Below, in pieces: positions 8,407 through 16,871 of a stretch of DNA of 64,000 nucleotides. Origin of the DNA: Streptomyces sp. NBC_01296. GTDB taxonomy: Bacteria > Actinomycetota > Actinomycetes > Streptomycetales > Streptomycetaceae. The notes beneath the pieces are model-generated. The model searched no databases. It had not been told where the DNA came from and saw nothing but the letters and a program-made list of their open reading frames with translations. The position numbers were made by a program, and so were the translations under genes. Where the stretch lies: NCBI RefSeq assembly GCF_035984415.1, contig NZ_CP130720.1, positions 62,001-126,000 of the forward strand, written 5' to 3'. Each line of letters begins with the position of its first letter. Positions within the stretch are counted from its first letter, which is position 1.

Positions 8407-8990
8407 CGCCCATGACGCCCACCATCACCCCCGCCGCGCCGCCCGGGCAGGACATCTGCTGGGTCCCGGTCCCCTCCGGCGTCTGCCTCTTCGGAGACCG
8501 CGGCCGGCCGATCACGGTCCGGGCTCTGGAATGGACCCGGACCCCCATCACCCCTGCCCAGCTCGGCGCGGGAGTCAGCACGGCGCCGATGACCGGAGTG
8601 TCCCAGCCCGAGGCCGCCGAGATCGCACGCCGACTCGGCGGGCGCCTGCCTCGCTCCGTGGAGTGGGAGTACGCCGCCTCAGGCCCTGGCCGGCGCACCT
8701 TTCCGTGGGGGGAAGCGGCCCCGGAGGCCGGTCTCGCGAACCTGCGCGGCGGACCCGGCACCACCACCGAGGTCGGCTCCCACCCCGATGGCGCGACCCC
8801 GGAAGGGCTGCTGGACATGGCGGGGAACTGCTGGGAGTGGACCTCCAGCCCAGTACTGGGCGACGGGTTCATCCTGCGGGGCGCCTCATACGCCTCCCCG
8901 GGCCTCTACGCGAAGTGCACGTTCCTCAACGCCGCGCCGGCCGAACTGGCTTCGGCGGGGATCGGCTTCCGGGTGGTGAGGGAGACGTGA
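8403..8990 (+). CDS. FGE/SUMF1-type (C-type-lectin-fold) protein
   Basis: A 195-residue protein with a compact formylglycine-generating-enzyme-like fold. Seen are GGRLPRSVEWEYAA, FPWGE, LLDMAGNCWEWTSS and the closing GIGFRVVRET, all family signatures. Members oxidise cysteine, act as non-haem iron sulfoxide synthases, or serve as ligand-binding C-type-lectin scaffolds. This one is shorter than true FGE enzymes and lacks their usual N-terminal part, so catalysis is uncertain. It directly follows the reverse transcriptase (ATGA overlap). FGE-fold proteins are known variable proteins of diversity-generating retroelements, which makes the pairing notable. Confidence 0.85.
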   Translation: MTPMTPTITPAAPPGQDICWVPVPSGVCLFGDRGRPITVRALEWTRTPITPAQLGAGVSTAPMTGVSQPEAAEIARRLGGRLPRSVEWEYAASGPGRRTFPWGEAAPEAGLANLRGGPGTTTEVGSHPDGATPEGLLDMAGNCWEWTSSPVLGDGFILRGASYASPGLYAKCTFLNAAPAELASAGIGFRVVRET

Positions 8991-9451
8991 ACGCCCCCAT
9001 CCCGCTGCCGGGCACTCTGGTCATGGCCGGATGCTCCCGGCGCAAGGCGGCTGCGGCGACCCCGGTGCCCGCGCTCGACCTGTACCAGGGCGGCATCGTC
9101 CCGCAGTTACGCGGTCGGCTGGCCGGACAGCCGCAGGTACTGGAGCGGGTGTGCTTCCTGTCGGCCGAGCACGGTCTCCTCGCAGCCTGCTCCAGGGTCC
9201 TGCCCTACGAGCGGCCGCTGACCGACGCACGCGCCCGCCTGCTGCGGCCCGCGGTCTGCGCCGCCGTCCGTGAACGCCTTGACGCTCTGGAGCACCACCC
9301 CGCGCAGATCCTCCTCGTCGCCGAGCCGGCCTACCTGTCGCTGCTGGCCGATGTCCTCGGTGACGAGGACCGGCCACGCATCCGGTGGATCACCGACCCC
9401 CGCGGCTGGGACGAAGCCTCTGCCGTACTCGACGATTGGAACTGGCCGTGA
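8987..9451 (+). CDS. DUF6884-like protein
   Basis: A 154-residue protein starting at GTG 8987, overlapping the preceding stop. It opens with a CSRRK motif (LVMAGCSRRKA), then ALDLYQG, and later CFLSAEHGLLA, PYERPL and RWITDPRGW. This pattern matches the DUF6884 group of small proteins, which is seen near nucleic-acid-processing and deazaguanine-related genes. The CS-x-x-K element recalls a motif in archaeosine-synthesis lyases, but that link is weak. Its reaction is unknown. Four-base overlaps on both sides make it an integral part of the operon. Confidence 0.65.
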   Translation: MNAPIPLPGTLVMAGCSRRKAAAATPVPALDLYQGGIVPQLRGRLAGQPQVLERVCFLSAEHGLLAACSRVLPYERPLTDARARLLRPAVCAAVRERLDALEHHPAQILLVAEPAYLSLLADVLGDEDRPRIRWITDPRGWDEASAVLDDWNWP

Positions 9452-10482
9452 ACGACACCCTGGCCTACGCCTTGGGAGAGCAGCCCAACGACCACAGCAG
9501 GCTGCGGGCCGACTTCGAAGGCGCCACCGGGATCGGCTGGCATACGCCGACACCGCCGGGCCTCGCCGCTGGCCGCGCCGTGTCGGTGGTGATCCCCGCC
9601 CGGAACACCGGCTACGCACTCAAGGCCGTCCTTGACTCCCTCGCCGCCCAGGACACCCAGGGCCCCGTCGAGGTGATCGTGGTCGACGACGGATCCACCG
9701 ACAACACCCACCTCATCGCCGCCCGGCATCCCGCCGTGGACACATGGGTGCGCCTCGCCCAGCCGCAGGGGGCCGCTGCTGCCCGGAACGTCGGCACCTA
9801 CCTGGCGAGTGCCGACACCGTCCTGTACCTCGACTCCGACATGGTGCTGCCGCGCCATGCGCTGGCCGACTTCGCCGCCCGCGCTCTGCCGGACACCGTC
9901 CTCACAGGCTTCCGCCACAACGTGCCCTTCCAGCCCGGCCCGGGCGGTCAGGCCCTGGTCCCCGAAGGACCGGCCGATCTCGCGGCCGACCATCGGGTCA
10001 CCTGGCGCAGCGAGGGAGGCACCCTCTTCTACTCTGGCCATGTCCTGCCCGGCCCCGCCACGGGCAGCCCCCTCAACGACACGGACGACTTCCAGAAGCT
10101 GGGCCACGGCGCCTTCTACCTCGACTGGGACCTGGCCCGCACCGTCGTGACGGCCATGGTCGCCGTGCCCCGGGCCGCGGTCGTCGACGTCGGCGGCTTC
10201 GACGAGACGTTCGGCCGCATCGGCTGGGGTATGGAGGACACCCACCTCGGCGCCGCTCTCATCGCAGCAGGCTGTCTCGTCGTCCCGCTGCGCCAGGCGG
10301 TCGGCTACCACCTCGACCCCCCGGACGCCGACACGCAGTGGCAGACCAAGCTCCAGGGCTGGCCGGCCACGCTCGCCCACTACCGCGGCAGGCTGGCCGG
10401 GGCGGCGCCCACCGGCCGTGGCCGGACCTTCGCGGCCGCCGCACACCGGCTGCTGGTGCGGGCGGAGGTGAACGCCCGATGA
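9448..10482 (+). CDS. GT2 family glycosyltransferase
   Basis: A 344-residue GT-A-fold glycosyltransferase. VSVVIPARN, VIVVDDGSTDNT and YLDSDM (DxD-type metal and nucleotide-sugar site) lie in the first 140 residues. FGRIGWGMEDTHLG near residue 260 matches the acceptor/base region of GT2 and GT27 enzymes. No membrane segment is seen, so it should be a soluble enzyme that adds a sugar to a small molecule or peptide. The GTG start overlaps the DUF6884-like gene, and the end overlaps the radical SAM gene. With the GT4 enzyme it provides two glycosyl transfers within this operon. Confidence 0.87.
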   Translation: MNDTLAYALGEQPNDHSRLRADFEGATGIGWHTPTPPGLAAGRAVSVVIPARNTGYALKAVLDSLAAQDTQGPVEVIVVDDGSTDNTHLIAARHPAVDTWVRLAQPQGAAAARNVGTYLASADTVLYLDSDMVLPRHALADFAARALPDTVLTGFRHNVPFQPGPGGQALVPEGPADLAADHRVTWRSEGGTLFYSGHVLPGPATGSPLNDTDDFQKLGHGAFYLDWDLARTVVTAMVAVPRAAVVDVGGFDETFGRIGWGMEDTHLGAALIAAGCLVVPLRQAVGYHLDPPDADTQWQTKLQGWPATLAHYRGRLAGAAPTGRGRTFAAAAHRLLVRAEVNAR

Positions 10483-11435
10483 CCGTTCGCGCCTTCTCGA
10501 CCCGCGTCCTGGGCGGCCGGAGCCTGGTGTACGACCCGGCCACCGAACTGACCCATCTCGCACCGCAGGTACTGCCGCCTGGACGCTGCTGGCTCGACGA
10601 CACACAGGTCACGGCGTGGATGGCCGTCTTCCAGCGGCAGGTCGCCACAGCCGTGCCGTTCAACGTCTGCTGGTCGCCGCTCGTCCGGTGCAACCTCACG
10701 TGCCCGCAGTGCCTGGACGACAAGACCGTCAAAGAGCTGCGAGGTACTGAACGGGCGAGGATCGCCAAGATCCTTGCCACCAGCGGCACCCTCGGTCTGG
10801 ACATTTCCGGAGGTGAGCCGCTGCTCCTGAGGGATCTGACGGCGCTCGGCCGGACCCTGCGCTCAGCGGGTGCCGTCGTGAGCTGCACCACCAACGGCTG
10901 GCACCTCGCGCGGCGCGCACCCGAACTCGTCGGGATCTTCGACGCGATCCGCGTCAGCCTGGACGGACCCACCGCGGCGACGCACGACCACTGGCGCGGC
11001 GCGGGAAGTTTCGAGCGTGCCTGCGAGGGAGTTCGGGTCGCCGCCCGGGCCGGCCTTCCGGTGCAGCTCCACTACGTCGTGATGCGGTCCACGGCCGACG
11101 GCATGCAGCAGATCTCGGACCTCGCCAGCCGGCTCGGAGCCGGCGGGGTCACCTTCCTGCAGATGCTGCCCATCGGCGACGGCCGGGCCCTGCGCGACAC
11201 GCAGATGCTCTCCGACGCCCAGGCCCGAACCCGGCTCGACGCCGTGACGCCGCCACCCGGAATGCGGGTACGGCTGCGGACCAGGGAGATCGCCGACGCG
11301 TTCACCGTCGTCCGCGCCGACGGCAGGGTCTGGCGCAACACGGATCAGGCCAACGAGATCAGCGCGCTGCGCCGACTGATCCGGGCCGAGGACCTCCACC
11401 TGCCCGTGCCTGTCCTGCAAGGGAGTGCCCCGTGA
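10479..11435 (+). CDS. radical SAM protein
   Basis: A 318-residue radical SAM enzyme with canonical cluster motif CNLTCPQC (C-x3-C-x2-C, residues about 72-79), SGGEPLLL, and SLDGPTAATHD. This arrangement resembles the MoaA/PqqE/anaerobic-sulfatase-maturase group. A C-terminal SPASM cysteine set is not visible, so auxiliary clusters are unlikely. Substrate cannot be inferred from sequence. Neighbours suggest a nucleoside or sugar substrate, or a peptide such as the FGE-fold protein. It overlaps both flanking genes (ATGA, GTGA). Confidence 0.88.
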   Translation: MTVRAFSTRVLGGRSLVYDPATELTHLAPQVLPPGRCWLDDTQVTAWMAVFQRQVATAVPFNVCWSPLVRCNLTCPQCLDDKTVKELRGTERARIAKILATSGTLGLDISGGEPLLLRDLTALGRTLRSAGAVVSCTTNGWHLARRAPELVGIFDAIRVSLDGPTAATHDHWRGAGSFERACEGVRVAARAGLPVQLHYVVMRSTADGMQQISDLASRLGAGGVTFLQMLPIGDGRALRDTQMLSDAQARTRLDAVTPPPGMRVRLRTREIADAFTVVRADGRVWRNTDQANEISALRRLIRAEDLHLPVPVLQGSAP

Positions 11436-11989
11436 GCGGCCCCACGGCCCGTCGCCTCTTCCGCGGCACCGGCCCCTTCGAGTTGACCGAGCCCATGCTG
11501 GAGCGCGTTCTCGACGAGCTGGCCGCGGCCATCGCGCCGGACGGCGAGGTCAGCATCGTCCTCGCGGTGGCCAACGGCGGCACCATCCCGGGTGCCGGGC
11601 TCGCCGGACGCCTCGCGGTACCCCTCGCCCACGTCCACGCCAAGCACAACCACACTGACGCCATCCACACCCAGGCCACCGGGAACGTGGCCGTAGCCTT
11701 CCCCGGCGGCTTCCCGGACACGCTGTCCGGGCGGGTGCTACTCGTGGACGACATCTGCGGCAGCGGCGCCACCTTCGCCGCCCTCACCACCGCACTCGAG
11801 CCTCTGCTCACGCCCGACGGCCGCATCGAGACCGTGGCCCTGTGCCGCAACGAGGGCTCGGACCGGGCACCCGACTGGGCCGCATACACGGTCGACGACT
11901 GGGTCGTCTTCCCCTGGGAAGCCCCGCCCGGCGGTATCGAACTCGTAGCCCTGAGCTCCCCCTCTCCCCTGAAGGGACAAACCCCGTGA
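11432..11989 (+). CDS. phosphoribosyltransferase
   Basis: A 185-residue type I phosphoribosyltransferase. The PRPP-binding loop VLLVDDICGSGAT is intact, with two acidic residues before the Gly-rich loop, and VANGGTIPGAGLA fits the pyrophosphate-binding loop. Such enzymes join a base to ribose-5-phosphate using PRPP. Next to queCDE the natural guess is preQ0 or a derivative as acceptor, as in other 7-deazapurine pathways; this is inference. It starts at GTG 11432, overlapping the radical SAM gene, and its end overlaps the GT4 gene. Confidence 0.87.
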   Translation: MSGPTARRLFRGTGPFELTEPMLERVLDELAAAIAPDGEVSIVLAVANGGTIPGAGLAGRLAVPLAHVHAKHNHTDAIHTQATGNVAVAFPGGFPDTLSGRVLLVDDICGSGATFAALTTALEPLLTPDGRIETVALCRNEGSDRAPDWAAYTVDDWVVFPWEAPPGGIELVALSSPSPLKGQTP

Positions 11990-13122
11990 ACCTCACCCCC
12001 TGGCGCAGCGTGCTGCTGGTGCTCGCCTCCTGGCAGGTGGACGCTCCCGCCGGAATCGAGCGGGCGACCGCGGCACTCGCCACGGGCCTGGCGGAGGCCG
12101 GCCACCACGTCGTGATCGCCACCGCCGCGCCCCAGCCGATGGGCCGGTCCCTGCCCGGCGTGACAGTGGAGCCCCTCGACCTCGGCGTCACCTTCCCGTG
12201 CAGCGACACCACCCTGCGGGACGCGATCGATGGCGCCACCGACAAACTCCAGGCCCGCCTCCTCGACATCACCGAGCGGCACCGCACCGACACCGTCGTC
12301 TTCACCGACGCCCTGTGGGGCCTCGGCCGCCTGGAGTTGAACTTGCCGGCAGGCGTCCGCCGGATCCTCGCCGTGCACGTCATGCCCCACGCCGAGGACA
12401 TGCACCCGGCCCTGGCTCTCGCCGATACCGTCATCGCCCCCTCCGAGTTCGTACGGTCCGAGGCCCGGCGAGCGGGCTGGGCCGCCAGCAGCTGGCACGT
12501 CCTGCCCAACGCCCTGCTCCGCGAGATCGACCCACTGCCGGCGACCGAGCGACGTGCCCTGCGCGAAAGCGGACCCATTCGCGTCCTTGCTCGCCTGGGA
12601 ACCGAGAAGGGAGTCCTGCCGCTGCTCACCGCCGCAGCCTGTCTTCCCTCCCGCCGGCCGCTGCACGTTCAGCTCGCCACAGCCGCCTTCGAGAGCGCCG
12701 ACGGCTCGCAGGAGAAGCTGCTCGGCCGCTGCCGCACCATCGCCGACAAGGCCGACCACATCACGCTCAGCACCGGCACGCTGCCCTGGGACGAGGTTCC
12801 CCTCTGGCTCTCCGAGGCAGCGCTGGTGATCGTTCCCTCGCTGCGGGAGACCTTCGGGCTCGTGGCCCTGGAAGCCATGAGCGTCGGAACGCCGGTCATC
12901 GCCTACCGGACCGGAAATCTGCCGACCCTGCTCCAAGACGGCACCGCCACGCCGGGGTTGCTGGCCGAACTGATGCACGGCCCGAACGCGCTGCTTCGAC
13001 TGGCCCAGCGCCTCCTCGCCGATCCGATAGCCTACGAGCGAACTTCGAAGGCCATGTACCACCTCTCGCAGGACTACAGGCCTGTCCGTATCGCCCAGCA
13101 ATTCGTGAAGGCGGTGTCGTGA
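11986..13122 (+). CDS. GT4 family glycosyltransferase
   Basis: A 378-residue GT-B-fold glycosyltransferase. The N-terminal half has a WQVDAPAGIERATAALA opening similar to retaining GT4 enzymes. The C-terminal half has RVLARLGTEKGVLPLL and then PSLRETFGLVALEAMSVGTP, the nucleotide-sugar-binding E-x7-E motif. It is soluble, with no signal peptide. Donor and acceptor are unknown; neighbouring aminotransferase, oxidoreductase and deacetylase genes point to an amino sugar. Start GTG 11986 overlaps the phosphoribosyltransferase stop. Confidence 0.87.
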   Translation: MNLTPWRSVLLVLASWQVDAPAGIERATAALATGLAEAGHHVVIATAAPQPMGRSLPGVTVEPLDLGVTFPCSDTTLRDAIDGATDKLQARLLDITERHRTDTVVFTDALWGLGRLELNLPAGVRRILAVHVMPHAEDMHPALALADTVIAPSEFVRSEARRAGWAASSWHVLPNALLREIDPLPATERRALRESGPIRVLARLGTEKGVLPLLTAAACLPSRRPLHVQLATAAFESADGSQEKLLGRCRTIADKADHITLSTGTLPWDEVPLWLSEAALVIVPSLRETFGLVALEAMSVGTPVIAYRTGNLPTLLQDGTATPGLLAELMHGPNALLRLAQRLLADPIAYERTSKAMYHLSQDYRPVRIAQQFVKAVS

Positions 13123-13994
13123 TGGGTAACCCTGCCCGTCTGCGCTCCCAGGTCGCCCCCCTGCTCCTCGTCGACGGCTTCAACGTGCTGTGGCGTGGGC
13201 ATTTCGGGTTCCCCGCCCCGGTGTTCTCCCGGGACAAGACCCGCAACCTGACGGGCCTCTTCGCGTTCTTCGCGCTCTTGCGGGCCAGCGTCCGCGACGA
13301 CCTGGACACCGAACCGGTGGAGATCTGCGTCGTCCTGGACGGCGAGAACGGCAGCGCGGACCGCAAGGACGCCGACGCCGACTACAAAGCCAACCGGGAA
13401 TCCACCCCAGCTGCTCTGGAGCCGATCCAGTTCCTCGCCCCGATCAAGGAAGCCCTCGACGGATACGGCATCGGCTGGGTCGAGATCGACAACGCCGAAG
13501 CCGACGACGTCATCGCCACCCTCACCGCCCGCTACCCGGACCGGCCCGTGCGGATCATGTCCGCCGACCAGGACTACTACCAGCTCCTGGACGGCGAACA
13601 CGTCAAGATCATCAACCGCTCCCGGAAGGCGTCCGCGCGGATCATCACCGCCACCGAGATCGTCGAGCGGTACGGCGTCACCCCGGCCCAGTGGCCCGAC
13701 TACCGGGCGCTGACCGGCGACACGTCGGACAACATTCCCGGGGTCAAGGGCATCGGCGCCAAGACGGCCGGCGCGCTCCTGGCCGGCGGGCTCACCCTTG
13801 AGGACCTGCCCGACTCCGGGCGCCTGACCGGAGCGAAGGGCGCGGCTATCACTGCGGGTTGGAGCGATGTGCTGCGGTGGCGCGAGCTCAGCCGGATGCG
13901 GCGGGACGTGCCCGTCACCTGGCAGGCCACCGGCACCGTCAGCCCGCTCCTGCCCAAGCCCGCCGACGTCGTCGAGAAGCTGGGTCTGTGGTGA
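13122..13994 (+). CDS. 5'-3' exonuclease (PolA N-terminal/FEN type)
   Basis: A 290-residue nuclease like the 5'-3' exonuclease domain of DNA polymerase I, without polymerase. Metal-binding acids are visible in LLLVDGFNVLWRG, NAEADDVIATL and IMSADQDYYQL. The helix-three-turn-helix DNA-binding region is LTGDTSDNIPGVKGIGAKT. All key acidic positions appear intact, so it should cleave 5' flaps or 5' ends of DNA or RNA. Finding it inside a sugar/nucleoside operon next to a reverse transcriptase is unexpected. GTG 13119 is an alternative start overlapping the GT4 stop; ATG 13122 is used here. Confidence 0.9.
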   Translation: MGNPARLRSQVAPLLLVDGFNVLWRGHFGFPAPVFSRDKTRNLTGLFAFFALLRASVRDDLDTEPVEICVVLDGENGSADRKDADADYKANRESTPAALEPIQFLAPIKEALDGYGIGWVEIDNAEADDVIATLTARYPDRPVRIMSADQDYYQLLDGEHVKIINRSRKASARIITATEIVERYGVTPAQWPDYRALTGDTSDNIPGVKGIGAKTAGALLAGGLTLEDLPDSGRLTGAKGAAITAGWSDVLRWRELSRMRRDVPVTWQATGTVSPLLPKPADVVEKLGLW

Positions 13995-14602
13995 GCCGCG
14001 TCGGATCCGTCTTAGCCGTCATGGCGCACCCCGACGACCCGGAACTGTGGGCCGGCGGGACCCTCGCCCTGCATGCCCGCACCGCCCCGGTCATCGCCGC
14101 CGTCCAGGCCCACGACGCCGTACGCAACGCCGAGGCTCTCGCCGGCGGGAAGGCCCTGGGCGCCGAGGTCGTGCTCGCCGAGGCGCTCGACGCGGCCGTC
14201 GTCACGGAACTGATCCTCCGCCACCGCCCCGAGATCCTCATCACCCACCCCATCGACGACGTCCATCCCGACCACCGGCGCATCGCGGCCGCCGTCATGG
14301 AAGGGCTCGTGGACGCCGTCATAGCCACCGGCCACCCCAAGAAGCTCTACGCCTGCGACAGCTACAACTCCCTGACCCTCAGCGGGCCCGTCGCCGGGTC
14401 CGTGATCGTTGACGTCACCGCCACCTTCGAGCAGAAGATGACGGCCCTGCGCGAACACCGCTCTCAGCCCATCACCGATCACTTCGGGCCCATGGCCGAG
14501 AACCTCGGCGCGCTGTGGGGGGCGCGGATCGGGGCCTCGCGGGCCGAAGCGTTCACCGCGCTACCGATCCTCGGCCGGCTCCCCGGCACCGCTCACCTGT
14601 AG
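13991..14602 (+). CDS. PIG-L family deacetylase
   Basis: A 203-residue LmbE/PIG-L zinc deacetylase. MAHPDDPELWAGGT gives the zinc-binding and catalytic Asp motif; a Pro stands where the usual Glu follows HPDD. HPIDDVHPDHRR supplies the third ligand region. Family members deacetylate N-acetylglucosaminyl groups in mycothiol, teicoplanin and similar pathways, so an N-acetyl sugar on the product is likely. GTG 13991 overlaps the exonuclease stop. A gap of 47 bp follows, the only clear gap in the operon. Confidence 0.88.
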   Translation: MSRVGSVLAVMAHPDDPELWAGGTLALHARTAPVIAAVQAHDAVRNAEALAGGKALGAEVVLAEALDAAVVTELILRHRPEILITHPIDDVHPDHRRIAAAVMEGLVDAVIATGHPKKLYACDSYNSLTLSGPVAGSVIVDVTATFEQKMTALREHRSQPITDHFGPMAENLGALWGARIGASRAEAFTALPILGRLPGTAHL

Positions 14603-14649
14603 CCCAGGCACGAAGACCTGCTCACTTCCCGTGGAGGGGATACACCGTC

Positions 14650-15762
14650 ATGCCCCAGCACCCTGCTCCGGTCTACCAGTACAGCCAGCTCACGGCCGAT
14701 GCCCAGAACGCCCTGGTCGGCGGCGGGATACTGACCGGCCAGATCGCCACGTTCAACGGGGAGCTGATCCCCGACCTCGAAGAGCGCGTCGCTGGCCTCA
14801 CCGGCCGCGCCCAGGCCCTCGCCGTCGACTCCGGGTCCTCCGCGCTGCGCATGGCCATGCGCGGTCTGGAGATCCGCGCCGGCCAAGAGGTGATCATCCC
14901 CGAGATCGGCTGGGTGTCCATCGGCGCGGCAGCCGACATGCTCGGCGCCACCGTGCGCATCGCACCCGCCACCGAATCCCTCACGCCCACGTGGGCCGAG
15001 ATCGCCCCGCTCATCGGCCCGGACACCGCTGCCGTCGTCCTGGTCCATCTCCGAGGACGTCCCGCCCCCGGCACCGCCGAGATCGCCCGCCACCTCACCG
15101 ACCTCGGCATCCCGCTCATCGAGGACTGCGCGCAGGCGTGGGGCGTCGAAGCCGAAGGCCGCCCGGCTGGCTGCTGGGGCACCCTGGCGACCTTCTCCAC
15201 CCACTCCATGAAGATCATTGCCACGGGTGAGGGCGGACTCGTCGTCGGCGACGACCCCGACATGATGGCCCTGATGCGGGCCATAGCGGGAGATACGCGG
15301 CAGAGGACCCCGCGCGCAGTCTGGCGGTCCAAGGCCCGGATGACCGAACTCGCCGCAGGTCTAGCCCTGCCCCAGGTGGAGCACCTTCCCGTGCTCGTGG
15401 AGGACCTGCGCGCACTCCAGAGGGAAGTCCACCTCCAGCTCGCGGCGCTGGAGGGGCTCCAGCTCGTGCCCGGCTCCACCGAGCCGACCGGAAACGGGTC
15501 GCTCGTCGGCGTCCGCGCCCTCGATCCAGCCACTGCCGCGCGTATCTCCGGAGCTCTCTTCCAGCACGGCTACCGCAGCTGGTGGCCCGGTCCCGGTGAC
15601 CTTCACACCGCCGAAGCCTGGCCCGTCCAGCCGGAGCGGCAGCTCGCCGACCACCGGACCTATTTCGACATCCAGATCCCCTGGCTCCCCGCGGACACCC
15701 ACAAGCAGTGGGCCTGCACCCTTGCCGACCTCATACAGCAGAGCCTGGAGAGCGGCCGATGA
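14650..15762 (+). CDS. DegT/DnrJ/EryC1/StrS-family PLP aminotransferase
   Basis: A 370-residue sugar aminotransferase-like protein. AVDSGSSALRMAMRGL binds the cofactor phosphate, LIEDCAQAWG supplies the Asp that contacts the PLP ring, and STHSMKIIATGEGG contains the Schiff-base Lys. Enzymes of this family aminate keto-sugars or keto-cyclitols. AGTGGAGGGG lies upstream of ATG 14650, giving a strong ribosome binding site after the 47-bp gap. It is coupled by ATGA to the oxidoreductase, the usual partner that makes the keto substrate. Confidence 0.92.
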   Translation: MPQHPAPVYQYSQLTADAQNALVGGGILTGQIATFNGELIPDLEERVAGLTGRAQALAVDSGSSALRMAMRGLEIRAGQEVIIPEIGWVSIGAAADMLGATVRIAPATESLTPTWAEIAPLIGPDTAAVVLVHLRGRPAPGTAEIARHLTDLGIPLIEDCAQAWGVEAEGRPAGCWGTLATFSTHSMKIIATGEGGLVVGDDPDMMALMRAIAGDTRQRTPRAVWRSKARMTELAAGLALPQVEHLPVLVEDLRALQREVHLQLAALEGLQLVPGSTEPTGNGSLVGVRALDPATAARISGALFQHGYRSWWPGPGDLHTAEAWPVQPERQLADHRTYFDIQIPWLPADTHKQWACTLADLIQQSLESGR

Positions 15763-16871
15763 CCGCGATAGTCCGGGTCGGCATCATCGGCTGCGGAATG
15801 GTCGCCGAGGAGTACGCGACCACACTTGCCGCCTCCCCGCTGGTCCGCCTCACCACCTGCGCCGACGCCGACCCGGCCCGGGCCGACGCCTTCGGTGGCC
15901 GGCACGGCATCCCGGCCACCGAACCAGGCTCCGTCCTCGACCCGAACATCATCGACCTCGCGGTCATCCTCACCCCTCCCCACACCCACCACGCCCTGGC
16001 TCTGGAGGCCATCGCCGCGCGCGTCCCTGGCGTGTGGAGCGAGAAACCCCTTGCTCTCACACCAGGCGACGTCGCCCAGGTGGTTGCCGAAGCCGACACC
16101 GCCGGGATCCTGCTGGGGGCCGCGCCCGACACGACCTTGGGCCCGGCGTTCGTGACCGCGCACGAGGCGGTCAGGACGGGCCGGATCGGCACCGTGCTGT
16201 CCGCGACGGCCACACTCATGAGCACTGGGCTCAAGCGCTGGCACCCTTCCCCCGAACCCTTCTACGCTCAAGGCGCGGGCCCGCTGGGCGACATGGGCCC
16301 GTACTACCTCGCGGCCCTCGACGAGTTGCTCGGTCCACTGCAGGTCCACGCAGCGACCGCGCACACCCGGAAAGTACGCACCATCCGCTCCGGCCCCGCC
16401 GCAGGCAAGCACTTCACGGCCCAGGCCCCGATCCATATCGGCGCCCTCCTCACTTCCGCCGACGGCGTGCCCGTCACTCTGACCGCCAGCTTCGATGCCG
16501 CAGCCACCCGCACACCCCGCATCGAGCTCCAGGGAACGCGTGGGGCCCTCGTCCTGCCCGACCCCAACTTCCACACCGGCGACGTCCTCTTCGCCGAGTA
16601 CGGCACCTTCACCTGGGAACCGCTACCGCCCACGAGCGGGGCCCCACGGATGACCGGCCGGGGGATGGGCGTCATCGACCTGGCCACAGCACTCACCCAG
16701 GGCACCGCACCTGCCTGCACCGGCGCACGGGCCGCCCGCGTCGCCGCAGTCAGCGACGCCATCCTCCGAGCCGCAGCCCGCCCTCACCGCGCGCTGCTCA
16801 CACCACCCCACCAACACGGCACCGCCCACGCCGAGGGCACCACCACCATCGCCAAGGAGTCGACACGATGA
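15759..16871 (+). CDS. Gfo/Idh/MocA family oxidoreductase
   Basis: A 370-residue NAD(P)-dependent dehydrogenase. VGIIGCGMVAEEY is the Rossmann nucleotide-binding motif; VWSEKPLAL carries the EKP motif typical of the family. The C-terminal domain includes GPLGDMGPYYLAALDELLG, the conserved substrate-site region. Such enzymes oxidise a hydroxyl of a sugar or cyclitol to a ketone, which the adjacent aminotransferase could aminate. It overlaps both neighbours by four bases. Substrate is unknown. Confidence 0.92.
   Translation: MTAIVRVGIIGCGMVAEEYATTLAASPLVRLTTCADADPARADAFGGRHGIPATEPGSVLDPNIIDLAVILTPPHTHHALALEAIAARVPGVWSEKPLALTPGDVAQVVAEADTAGILLGAAPDTTLGPAFVTAHEAVRTGRIGTVLSATATLMSTGLKRWHPSPEPFYAQGAGPLGDMGPYYLAALDELLGPLQVHAATAHTRKVRTIRSGPAAGKHFTAQAPIHIGALLTSADGVPVTLTASFDAAATRTPRIELQGTRGALVLPDPNFHTGDVLFAEYGTFTWEPLPPTSGAPRMTGRGMGVIDLATALTQGTAPACTGARAARVAAVSDAILRAAARPHRALLTPPHQHGTAHAEGTTTIAKESTR

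Noticed and set aside
7456-8990. Confirmed diversity-generating retroelement
   Set aside because: No template/variable repeat pair was visible, and RT block 4 has SP in place of SQ. Kept only as a hypothesis.
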